Part shown: piece after piece, positions 25,301-37,300 of the stretch
Position numbering within the stretch: the first letter of the stretch is position 1
Layout of the letters: each line of letters begins with the position of its first letter
Origin: an uncultured Pirellula sp.
GTDB lineage: Bacteria; Planctomycetota; Planctomycetia; Pirellulales; Pirellulaceae
Assembly: GCA_903858115.1 (NCBI GenBank)
Contig: CAIOHR010000053.1
Span: forward strand, 1 to 39,647
Direction of reading: 5' to 3'
Length of the DNA stretch: 39,647 nt
Program-made: the position numbers and the translations under genes
Notes under the pieces: generated by a model
What the model saw: only the letters and a program-made list of their open reading frames with translations
The model's database searches: none
What the model was told of the DNA's origin: nothing

Positions 25301-28300
25301 AGGATCCACCGCGTTGAATGTCCAGATAGCCGTTCGTGTGTTGACATCGACTCCAGCCGTTACCTGAAGAACAAAGCCGTGCGATTGTGAGTAATCGAAA
25401 TCGCCTGTAAAGGCTGCTCGGCTATCAGGAATTTCAATCTTGATATCGCCGATCTGCAGATCCGACAATTGAAATCGACGAACGTCGAAGAGGGGATCGA
25501 TGGGGACGGTGACTCGGATGCTTCTCGCGCTGGCAGGAGCATCTTGTGGATACGTCGCTTCGACGGTGTAGGGTAGCGGGATATCGATTGGAACGACATT
25601 GTTGCTGCCGTAGCCCGCTGGCCCCGTGATTTCAATCACGGAAGCATCCGTCTGGCCACTCAAGCCAATATTGGCCGGTGCCACAGGGGAGAAGCCAACA
25701 TCCAGGGACGGTCCGACGTGCATTCGAAATGCAGCGAAGGAAGTATCACTGGATTGCTTTAGGTTGTATGCTTCAAAACTTGGTACGCCCCCTCCTGCAT
25801 AGTCATCGGGAGTATCTCCCATATATGTGCGAAGTCGGGCCATCAAGGCGGATCGATTGCTTGCGGCCGTGATGCCATCCCGTTCAATATCTCGGAGGAT
25901 GCTACTTCCTGCCTCGGTGCCCAGCAACCCGGCGACTGCAACAAACAAGCCTGAAACTGCTTCCCCCTTCGCGTCCGGGGTTGGAGGCAAGTCTTCAGGG
26001 CGAATGAAGCCAGCAGCGCTCAATGCGCCAAGATACGCATTGCTCCAAGTGGTTACGTCGGACGCTAATGCGATGAGCGGCGGGGGCGCGAGTACATCGC
26101 GCAAGATCCCATCGCGAAGCATCGCTGCCTCTGCCCGTTTGCGATCAAGATACTCGTCGGGAGTCAGTGGTGTTGCGGCGGCAGCCACATAGAAATCGAC
26201 AGCGAGCAATTCGCGCTGTTCCTTCGAAAGGTTGCGAAGGAAACCAGGGTCTTCTTCCAACAACTGCCTAAGTTCAGGATAGGTATCAACAATGATAGAA
26301 AGGCTTTCGGTCTTTGACGTCGGTAGATCGAAAATCATGCCGCTCGCCGTGTAGACTCCAGACACATTCATGAGCGGATCAAACTGATCGAGAAAGCTGA
26401 GGTGATTCGTCGTACTTGCAATGTTCGTGCCAAATCCTGTTAGGGTGGAACGGACTTTGATCGCTTCCCCTGGAATGATTCCCGGTGCGGGATTCTGTAC
26501 GCGCGGAACGCCAACGCGAACTTCAGTGTACGGTGTATCAATGTTCGCCAAATTGCGGACTGTGACCCCATAAGTCGTTGACTCGCCAATTTCCAACTGA
26601 GCTTTACCACCGACACCGATGTCGGTGGTAAGCGCATCGGCGGGTTCGACCTGCAAACGATAGGGATCGATTATTGTGCGACCGTCAGGGTGAATCACTT
26701 GAACGTCGTAGAGCCCACTCGTCGCATCTCGAAGGTCGAAGACAGCAATTAGCTTGGTCGCGTCCACTCGCGAGAGTGAAACAGGAGCGAACTCCGCAAG
26801 CGAGGGGCGAATCAATCGCACGGTAGCGTCGCGAGGAAACTCCGCTCCCCGAATCTCGACGGTTGCGTAACGCGAATCGCCAACTCGGTCCGGAGTGATG
26901 TTGGTGATACTAAATGGGATCGCACGGGCGAGGATCGAAATGGGATAAGGGGTTGCGACCGTCGGGTTAGGATTGCCATTGCTATCTGTCTCCTCCGCTC
27001 GAACACCAGCGCGCGCGAGAATGTAATAGTTTCCAGCCAAAGTCTCGGGGATCAACACGCTTTGATTGGGTTTGAGATAACCGACAAAAGCGTGGTCATT
27101 TTCAATCGGTGAGGGCAGAGCTTCGTGGCGGACATAGAGTTCATGCGCCCCTCGCGCGGCGGACAAATCGATCTGAACTGTTTGTCCTGCCAACGCTTCG
27201 AATCGGTACAGACGCCATCCTCCCGCACTGAGGGTATCTGCGGACGGAATACCCGTTCGAAGCAGCGGAACATCAATCTGAAGTTGACCCGTAGAAAGGC
27301 CTGTGTTATTCCGATTATTGTCTCCTTCGCTAACATCGTCAAAGATATCCGCTCGAACCAAGATGCGATACTCGCCCTTGAGTCGGGGTGGCACGATGGC
27401 GCTTATTGTTGCCGTATACGACTGACCGGGTGCGAGCGTGCGGGCAGTCTCCGGTTCGAAGCGTCCAAGGAGTGAATCTCCTTGATCCCATGTATTGTTA
27501 GCGGATAGATAGATAGCGTCAGCCCAAAATCCGGAAGCGGCTGCAGATCCTTGGTTTGTTACGGTCCAAGAGATCGAAACCTTCTGACCAACGTACGCCG
27601 TTGTCGGAATCGATACGTCGGTAACCAACAGGTCACTTGGTGGAGGAACTTCAATGAGCAATGGGATGGTCGTCGAGGAATCGTTGTCGTTTTCGTTAGA
27701 CTCGCGGACATTTCCTTTCGGAATCGCTATCCCGCGTTGCGCATCCGATCGAACGATGACATAGTAGGTTCCGGACAGGCCTCGCGGCAAACGGAAACGT
27801 TGATCGATGTTGATTGCAGTGCCGGGCACAATGGCCGTCCGCTGTTCGATGCTTCCAACAAATAGATCGCTAATGGGATCCAAGAACCGATCCCGGGATA
27901 GATAAATGTGATCGACCCATGGCAATTGTCGCGGCGGTATGACGCCACCTGCGTTGCGAACCGTATACTGCACTCGGAAATCGCGTCCGACTTGGACCCG
28001 CTCGTCGGACGTTAGGTTGATGACCTGAAGGTTAGGCCGATCGATGGCAGTGATGGTCAAGTCTACAAGTGACGTGTTATTTCCCTCGTCGCGGAATTCG
28101 AGAACTCCACCTAAACCGCCACCCGAAATACGCGAGGCGTTTTCAGGATAAGGTGGATTCCAGCCGATTGCTTCGCCGAAACTGACACTAAACGGAGTGT
28201 CCGTGAAGAGAATCAATTGGTAAGGACCACCGAGGTTGTCCGGAATCTGGATCGGTGTTTCCACGGTGTAACTTTGGCCTGGGTCCAGGGTTCTCCATTG

Positions 28301-31300
28301 AGAAATCTGAGCCAAAGTCAAATCGCTCGTGGCGAGCGTTGAGTCTTGAGAAAGATAAACTCCATCGCTCCAACGCGCTGGGCCTGTGCTGCGATTGCCG
28401 GCGTTGGTGACTTTCCAGCGCGCCATCGCTACGCCACCGGAATCCGCCGTCGCCGGTACAACCGTAAAACTAGTCACACGCAGATCAGGTTCCTTGTACG
28501 TGACATCGATTGGACCACTGCTTGACTGGTTGTTGGCGATTCGCGGATGGTCGCTGGGGAGATTGCGTTCCCATTCTCGGTTGCTGAAAAAACGAGGCCA
28601 ATCCGGAAAACTCCCCTGAGGCCACCCCCCAAGGGATAAGCCGAAGCGTGTTAAGAAGGCGTTTACAATGACGTGTGTATACCACCGACCTTCGATGCCC
28701 CGCGGTAAATCAAAACGGAAGTTCATCGACCGTGACCCGTTCGGTGCGATCACTTCTCCTGAGTCGATGGTAGCGCCGACGTAGGTCGCACGGCTTTCGA
28801 TAAAGGTCGGGTCTTTTGAGACGTAAACGTAATAGTTAAAAAGAGTTCCAGGCCACGAAGGATCGCTTCCAAAATTGGCTACCTCCCATGAGACTTGCAA
28901 CGATTCTCCAGAGTCCGCGGAGGTAGCGGTTTGAACATTGCGGACCACTAGATCGATGTTCCGATCAACGACCGTGGACATTGCAAAAGCGGTGTTGTTC
29001 TTTGTGAAAGGACCTTCATAAACCGTTGCAATCTGTTGCGTTGGACCAGCCAAAATGCTCAGCAACGTGCTGCGATCGAATTGTTTCAAATCGGCGATCT
29101 TGATGTCGCCAAGCGGTTTACCAACTGCGTTCTCAAAACGTTGAAGAATGGCTCGGACCTCGGATAGTAGATCGGGGTCCTCGATGTTGGCGGCGATCGA
29201 TGGATCAACATTGGTTGCGACGATAAAATGAGAACCGACTGCCGAAGGGGGAAGCGTGAAAGTAGATTCCTGTGTATAGGATTGATCCGGTTGAAGTACT
29301 CCAGCGTGGGGAAGTGCAAAAACAAGAATATCGGATGCATCCAGGATCCCATCCTTCGAAAGATATACCGCATCGGCCCATCGATCGCGGTCCGTGACGA
29401 CAGCCCCACGATTAGATACCGTCCACGACATGGTGACTTGCGAGCCTCCTTTCGCTTGCGCGGGGGCAGATACGTTCGACACAACCAAGTCTGCAGGAGG
29501 TGACAACAGGACATTGACAGGTGTCGAACGGAAGTTGCTGCCGTCCAGGTCGTTTGGAGCATCTGGATTGATGTTCGAGGCAAAGGCTTCTTCATAGACG
29601 CTATTATTGCTGTCAGCAAAAACCGTCATGAAGAGAGCTCCTTCGGTACCGGCCGGAATAGCAAAGGTCCCACTGGTTTCGTAGCTTTCACCAAGGGCGA
29701 GAACACCATTGTGCCCGATGTTTCCAAGAAGGATGTCTCCACGAAGGACGCTCGGTCGCCCCTTGTCCCTCGTCAGCCAGACACTGTCAGTCCAAGATCC
29801 TGGTTCCGTCGGCCCGGGACCTCGATTTGCGACTTTCCAGCGAACCGTTATCGAATTTCGATCGAAGACATCGCGTGGTGCACTTACACTTTCAGTGACC
29901 AAGTCAGGCGGTGGCACCTCCGTCCGATCGACCGCGATCCGTTTGGCAATGTAGTTATTGTCTTCGGAAGGCCACTCGTCGACCTGTGCTTGGGCATCGA
30001 TCATGGCGACAACGTAGAGATTGCCGGACAGGTTGATCGGAAGCAAAGCGGATACTTCGGTCGTGTACTCCGTCGGCCCCGGAATAGGGCTGCCAACATA
30101 CGACAGCGCTGATCCGTTCGAGACACTCTTCAAACGGAGAAAGCGACCGTTCGGATTTGCGGTGGTGCTCAGCCAAACTTCGTCCGTCCAGCGACTTCCG
30201 GCGGAAGGTGTATCCGCGGTCCCAACGTTGCGCACGGTGAATCGCACATCCATGACCGTCCCGGAGGTGACGCTGGCCGGCGCATTGATCGCGGTGGCCA
30301 TAAGGTCGGGGCGCGGACGAGCATCGATGAGGATCGGACTGCTGATCAATCGATTGTTGTTTTCATTCGATTCCAAAATGGAACCGCCATCGTCGATATC
30401 GATAACCAGTCGATATTGACCGGGATTGCGTGGGAATCGAACAAACTCAGTTCGTTCGATCGAGGAACCCGCCGCTAGCCCACTGGTATTTGTGTAGGAA
30501 GCGAGGGGAAAGCGAATCGAACTATTCGTCGTCGATTCCAAGTAGATTCGGTCGGTCCAACCATCCGGTAGTTTCTCCGGCCCGTCATTGGTCACCGTCC
30601 ACGTCACTGCAAGCTGTTGGCCATCGAGCACTCTCGCCGGAAAGGTGCCGAGCGAGCCGCGCAAATCGACCATTGGATGCACATAGGCTGTTACATTCAC
30701 TGCGTTGGTGGATCGAGTTGTGTTGTTGTTCGTATGGAGAAACTCATAAGGCCCTCCTGTTGCAACAACTACGAACACCGGCCCTTTTACATCGCGAGGC
30801 AATCGAATACTCGAACGATGTGTATAGCTGGCACCCACCGCCAAAGGTCCTGCGTGCGTGGCTGTTCCAACCAACCGTAACCCTGTCGATGCCGTGGAAT
30901 CGGTAGTAATAAAGACTTGGTCGGTCCATGTAGCATCATTGGTTACAACGATCCCTTGGTTTATGACGGTCCATGAAACCTCGATGTCGGCGCCCGCCTG
31001 GCCAGTCGGCGGTGCGGTAACACCCTCCACAATCAGGTCGGCATACGGTTGCGGAGTGACGTCCACAGGATGCAATGGCGAACCGACGTTGGTCTGGTTC
31101 CCGGGTAGTTCATAAACGGAATCATGAACATCCGTCACAACAAAAAGTGTGAATCGTCCATTGGTAGCGACCGGAAGAGGCAGAATCTCACGACGACTGT
31201 AGGTGGTCCCAATCGGCATCACCAGACTATTGCCAAAGTTGCCGAGCACAAGATCGTCGCTATCACCCAGTGTCGAATTACGGCTCAAGACCACTCGGTC

Positions 31301-34300
31301 GGTCCAGGACGACGTTCGTCCCGGACCGTGACCGACATTCTGGACTTCCCAACTAACGACCAAATCGACTGGATCGCCGATAACCAGGGCTGGGGCGGTA
31401 ACGTTCGTCACTTTCAGATCGGCATAGGGGTACACGGCGATATTGAAGGGGCTGCTGATCGCCGTACCAATAGACTCGCCATCTCCTTCGCGAAGGGTGT
31501 TGCTCGCATCCGGTACTGCAATCAAAAAATACTCGCCAGAGATCCCTTCCGGCAGAGTGGCCGGCATCGATGCCGAGTAACTTGCACCCGGATTGAGCGT
31601 CCGTGTCTGAGCAAGCTGCCCAAGCACGATATCGTCGCTCGAAAGGGAATTGTCCTTCGAGAGATAGATGCGATCGAGCCACTGGCCTACAGCGACCAAG
31701 TTGCCAGCATTGCGGGTGGACCATTCGATGTTGATTGGTTCGCCGGATTGAAGCGAACTTCCGATGCCAGGTGCCACCGCCGAAACGACCAGATCTGGCA
31801 ATGGCGGAGTGATCACGCTAACTGAGTTGCTTGTGAGCGCGTTGTTATCTTCGGCTGCAGGTTCGACTACTTCGTTCGATGAATCGGTTTGCACAATGAA
31901 GAAATAGTCTCCAAGTGGGACGTCTGTTGGCAAGATCAACGTGGGCGAGACACTGTAAGTCGCGCCCGACTGCAGTTTGCCAACACGGCGAACGGTAATC
32001 ATACGGCGGTCGTTGCTATCCAGAGTGCTGTCCGCGCTTAGATAGATCTCATCGTTCCATTGACTGGCTTCGGTTGTTGCTAGTCCGTCGTTGCGAATGC
32101 GGTAGCTGATGGGAACCTCGGTACCGCGGCCAACCGGGCCAGCGAGGGAAATCGCGTCGACCACCAAATCCGAGGGTGGCCGTTGATAGGTGACCTGAAG
32201 CACTCTCTCGGCCAGATTATTGCCCTCGTTGTTTTCGGTGACCTGCGACAAAGCATCGGTAACGATAAAGACTCGCGATTCGCCGGTGACACCGTAAGGG
32301 GTGATCGCGGTTATGTCGCGCGTGTAGTTGGTTTGGCCGTTCAAGTTCTGCGAAACCAGAATCGAGGAGAGAACAATGTCATCGCCGTTGCCGTAAAACC
32401 GATCCTTGCTAAAGACGATTCGATCCGTCCAAGGAGTGTTCGCTCTACCGACTTGAATGTTTTTGACCGTGTACGAGATCGCAAGCGTACTTCCGTTCTC
32501 GGTGGAACTGGGAACCGAGGTGGATTCGATCATCAAATCAGGCAAAGCCAGGGTAATCGTACCGGTAAACGTGTCGGCAGGCTCACCGAGCACTCCGTTC
32601 TGGTTCGTATCCATGGCGTTGCCGACGGTGTCAGTGATGTTGGGACCAATTGTCAATGAATAGGTCCCTTGGGTCGATTGCAGGGCCATTTGAACCCGGA
32701 TTCTGTTGCCATTTAAGACGACAACCTGACTTACGGGGATCACGCCATTAGGACCGGTCATCGCAATATCACTTACCGAGACCGAGCTTGGAGCGATCGG
32801 TTCGCTAAAAGTGAAATCAACGGCATCGAAGGGGACACTGGAATCGCCTATGGGTACAACCGATAGAACTCGAGGGCCCCCTGGATCGATCGAGAAAGCG
32901 CCTTCGAAGATATCGTCGCTGGCTTCACCGAGCCGTCCGTCGCGATCCTGGTCCATCAAAGATCCTCCAGCATCGGCGATGTTTGGCCCGATTCGGACAA
33001 TGTAGTTTCCTTCCCCGGATTGTGGAGCAAATCGAATGCGTGCGACAGTAGCGCTCACGCTCTCGATCGATGTGAGTGAAACGACACCTTGAGGTCCGAG
33101 AATCATGACATCCACTGGCGTGAAACTTAAAATATTGATCGGTTCGCTGAAAGTCACGTCAATACTTGAGACTGGCGCGGCGGTGGTAGACCTCGGCGAA
33201 ATCATCAAGATCTGAGGACCACCGCCAGCTAGTTGTAATGTACTCTGATATCGATCGTCCAGTTCGCCTGGGACCCCGTCGCCATCTTGATCCATGGCGA
33301 CACCTGCAGGGGCGGTGATGGCTGGGCCGACCGACAACGCGTACGTGCCATCAGCGGTCGCTCGTTGCGTGGTGATCCGGTACTGCGAATCTGTGATTCG
33401 AGTTACATTCAAGACAGGCACTCTTCCTAACGGACCGACCAAAGAAACGTCCGAGGGGCTAAACGAATTGGCAAGGACCGGATCGCTAAACGTGACGATG
33501 ATATTCTCGATCGTATCGTTCGTACTATTGGCGGGTGACTGTGAAATGATTTGTAGCGGCCTGCGGTTGATCGTAAATTGCGAAGTGAATTTGTCGCCAG
33601 GGTCTTCGTTGGGTACGCCGTTTTGGTTCTGGTCCAGAGTATTGCCCGCCAAGTCGGTAACTGCACCGGGTTTCAATTCGAAGAGGTATTCTCCGTTGGC
33701 ATACTGGGGTGCGAAGGTGAATCGCACTTGGTTATTCGACAGTTGAATGGCCCCAAACACTTGGGTGTAGGTCGAGTCGGGCCGAAGAAGACTTACATGG
33801 TCGTACCATGTGGAACTGATGCGAACAGGCTCGTTGAAAGTGGTTACCACACTAGATACGCTTTGAGTGATCGTGCTGGAGGACGTTGGGCTAACGACCG
33901 TCACGCGCGGCCCCAGTCGATCGACCTGCAGCGTTGCTTCAAAACGGTCGGTTTCTTCTCCTGCGACTCCATTCTCATTCTGATCCATGGCAACGCCACC
34001 CAAGGATAAAATGTTTGGGCCGATTCGCAGATTGTAGATACCGTGGGATAGGGGAGAGAAGTTACCTTCTCCCAGATCCTGGCCAATTCGCACTCGAAAA
34101 CTCGAGCGGCTTAAGGCAATGATTTCAATCACCTGAATGGTGGTTGGGCCCGTGATCAAAAAGTCTTCAGGGTTCAAGCTAGTGTTGGAGATTGGACCGC
34201 GAAAATTCACGACCATCTCATCGTTCGATGGTTTCAATTGAACCGATTGGATGGCGGCACCGATTCGCATGCCAGCCGGCGGGTTGGTGAGCCAATTGCC

Positions 34301-37300
34301 GTAGCTGACGTAGTCCGAGACGGGTGCTCCAAGAGGGTTGCTGTTGATGACTCCGTCCGAGGCAGAAGGATCGTGAGGTCCTCCAGTATTTCCCCACCAA
34401 TTGCCCTCGAAATTGGCCCTCGAGAAGGTGCTATTTTCACTGCGCACCGCCGAGCCGATCCCAATAAAAGCGTTGCCACTTCCAAAGGCCGACTGATTGG
34501 GGCCAACGCGTATACCGACGGCAGCGCCCTGAATCAGGGAGTTCACAACGTTAAGGTTACCGTTTGACACATTGATCGCGATCCTGCCGATATTCTCAAG
34601 ACGAGAGTCGCCGAGAGTCAGGGTACCGTTGTCGATAAATATGCCGTCGTTCTCGGCATCCAGAACGCTTAGGTGATTGACTGCGGGAACAGCACCGTTG
34701 CGAACATACATGGCAGCCACGCGGTAGGGCCCATAGGTATTGCCGGGGTTAACAACATTACCTGCATAGCGAATCTGGACATATTCGAGATTGACTGCAG
34801 ACGAATCGACGTACACTGAATGCCAATGGCCCGGAAGTGGACCTGTCGTCGTACCATCAGCGTTTGAGTCACCGCCAGCAGAATCGTCATAAATGCTTGT
34901 AAGTACAATCGGTTGCTGTTGTGTTCCTGCCGCAGTGAGTGTTCCTTGCACATGAAAGAGGGCGCCTTGAGGAAACTTCAGGACGGTCCCTGGAACCATA
35001 CTCAGCGACGCAGTACCAGGAATGTGAAGGGAGCCGGCAACATACACGGGAATGCCGTTGAAGTCGAAGACCCGATTGCCAGAAAGCGAGCCACCACCCA
35101 GTGTAACGCGATCCGCGACGTTTCGATCGAGCTGAACGCCTTGATAGACCGCCGTCGACGCAATGGATTGTGAAATGGCTTCGCGTCCGGATTGCTCTAT
35201 TCGGACGCCGATGAGAGTTGGGGCTGTATTGTCTTCCATTCGAAGCCCCACATTCTCCGCAAAGCAAATGCGAGTGTTCTTGATTTGTGGTGTACTGGAA
35301 TTCTGAACTTGCAGAGCCGCTACCCGGTAAGGCTCATAGACGTTGCCAGGGTTACTAACATTCCCAGCATAGCGGATCTCGACGTTGTCGAGAACGGATG
35401 GTGAGTCAAGGTAGAGAGAGCGCCACTGTCCTGGACCAGCCGGGGAAACAGTACCATCTCCATTGGTGTCTCCTCCAGCCGAGTCATCAAAAATGCTGGT
35501 CAGGATGATCGGGTCTTCTGCAGTTCCTTCTGCAAGCAACGTTCCACTTGCATACATGTATTGACCATATGAAAACTTAAGGATTGTTCCCGGTACTAAC
35601 TTCAGTGACGAGCCGCTACTGATCGCAAGGCTGCCCGCGATATGAACAGGGATCTTGTTGAAGTCGAAGACCCGATTGCCCGACAAATTTCCACCTTCGA
35701 GTGTGACTCGGTTCGCGGCATTGCTCAAGACTTGTACACCAGCGTAGGTTGCGGTAGAAGTCAACGCTTGGGAAATCGCCTCGCGGCCAGATCCTTCGAT
35801 GAAAACGCCCTCAAGGAGCGGGGACGTGTTAGCATCCAAACGCAAGCCTTGATTCTCCCCGAAACGAATGCGAGTGCTGCGAATATTCGGACTGCTAGAG
35901 CCGCCAACGATGATCGATGCTACCCGGTAAGGCTCATAGACGTTGCCAGGGTTACTAACATTCCCAGCGTAAAGAATCTGAACATTGGCCAACGAAGAGG
36001 TCGATGAGTTGAGATAGAGGGTCCTCCATTGGCCCGGAGCGCCAGCTGTATTGCTTCCGTTGTTGTTCGAATCGCCGCCGACTGAATCGTCGTGAATGCT
36101 CGTGATAACGATCGGTTGTTCTGGCGTACCTTCGGCTACAAGAACTCCGGTTTGGGCTGTATTGATGTAGGAGCCCTGAGGCATTTTTAGAATCGTGCCC
36201 GGTGCTAGAACCAAGGAAGCGTTTTCACCGACTATCAAGTCCGATGCGAGATGGACGGGAAGGCCAAGGAAGTTCACCGATCGATTTCCGGTGACCGTTC
36301 CGCCTTGCCATGTGATGCGGTTGCCTTGATTCTCCTGGAATACGATACCAACATAGGTCGGATTAGCGCTGAAGCTTTGGTAGATTGCTTCGCGGCCAGA
36401 TCGCTCGATCCGAATATTTTCTAGAATCGGACTGGTGTTATCCCTGAGGTGAAGTCCCACATTCTCGGCCGAAGCGATGCGTACATTACGAATCGTAGGG
36501 TTGCTGCTATTGCGGATGTCAAGGGCGGAAACACGATAGGGTTCATAGACGTTGCCGGAACTAGATGCATTACCCGCATAACGTATCTCAACATGTTCAA
36601 GCAAGGATGCCGAAGAGTCGACATAGAGAGATTCCCATTGTCCGGGAGTTGCCAGCGTAGCAACTCCGTCCGCATTGGAATCGCCACCCGCGCTATCATC
36701 TTGCACGCTAGTAAGGATGATCGGCTGATTGGCGGTACCGATAGCTCGGATGACACCACTACTTCGAGCCTGAACATATTGCCCCTGGGGTACTTTGATC
36801 ACGGTTCCCGGTGCTAAATTCAATTGGCCGTCGATGAACAAGTCGCTCGACAAATGGTAGGGCAGACCACCGAAGGCCCAAGATTGCGTGGACGTGATTT
36901 GACCACCCCCTACGAGAACATGATTTCCCCCAGTGTCCACCGCGGAAAGGTTCTGGTAGATCGGGCTCAAATTGGCTGGCTGCGAAAAGGCGACGCTGCT
37001 GACTCTCTCAACACGCACGCCGTCCAGCGTTGCATTGCCATCGAGTTGAACTCCTGACCAATGGCCGTCGCTTACCACGACATTCCGTAGTACAGGTGTA
37101 GCATTTACACCGACTTGGATCGATGGGACTCGATACGGCTGATAGAAATCACCTGGATGACTGGTGTTTCCAGCAAAGCGAACTTGGGCATGTTCAAGCA
37201 AAGCATTGGAAGTACCGATGTAGAGTCGCGTCCAATGCCCTCGAAGCGGGACGCCAACCGACGCCCCTGTCAAATCCTCACCCACTGCGTCATCCTGAGT

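Noticed and set aside
31124..31825. Plus-strand 233-codon ORF opposite the CARDB stalk
   Set aside because: Antisense shadow of periodic CARDB repeats; no recognisable motif.
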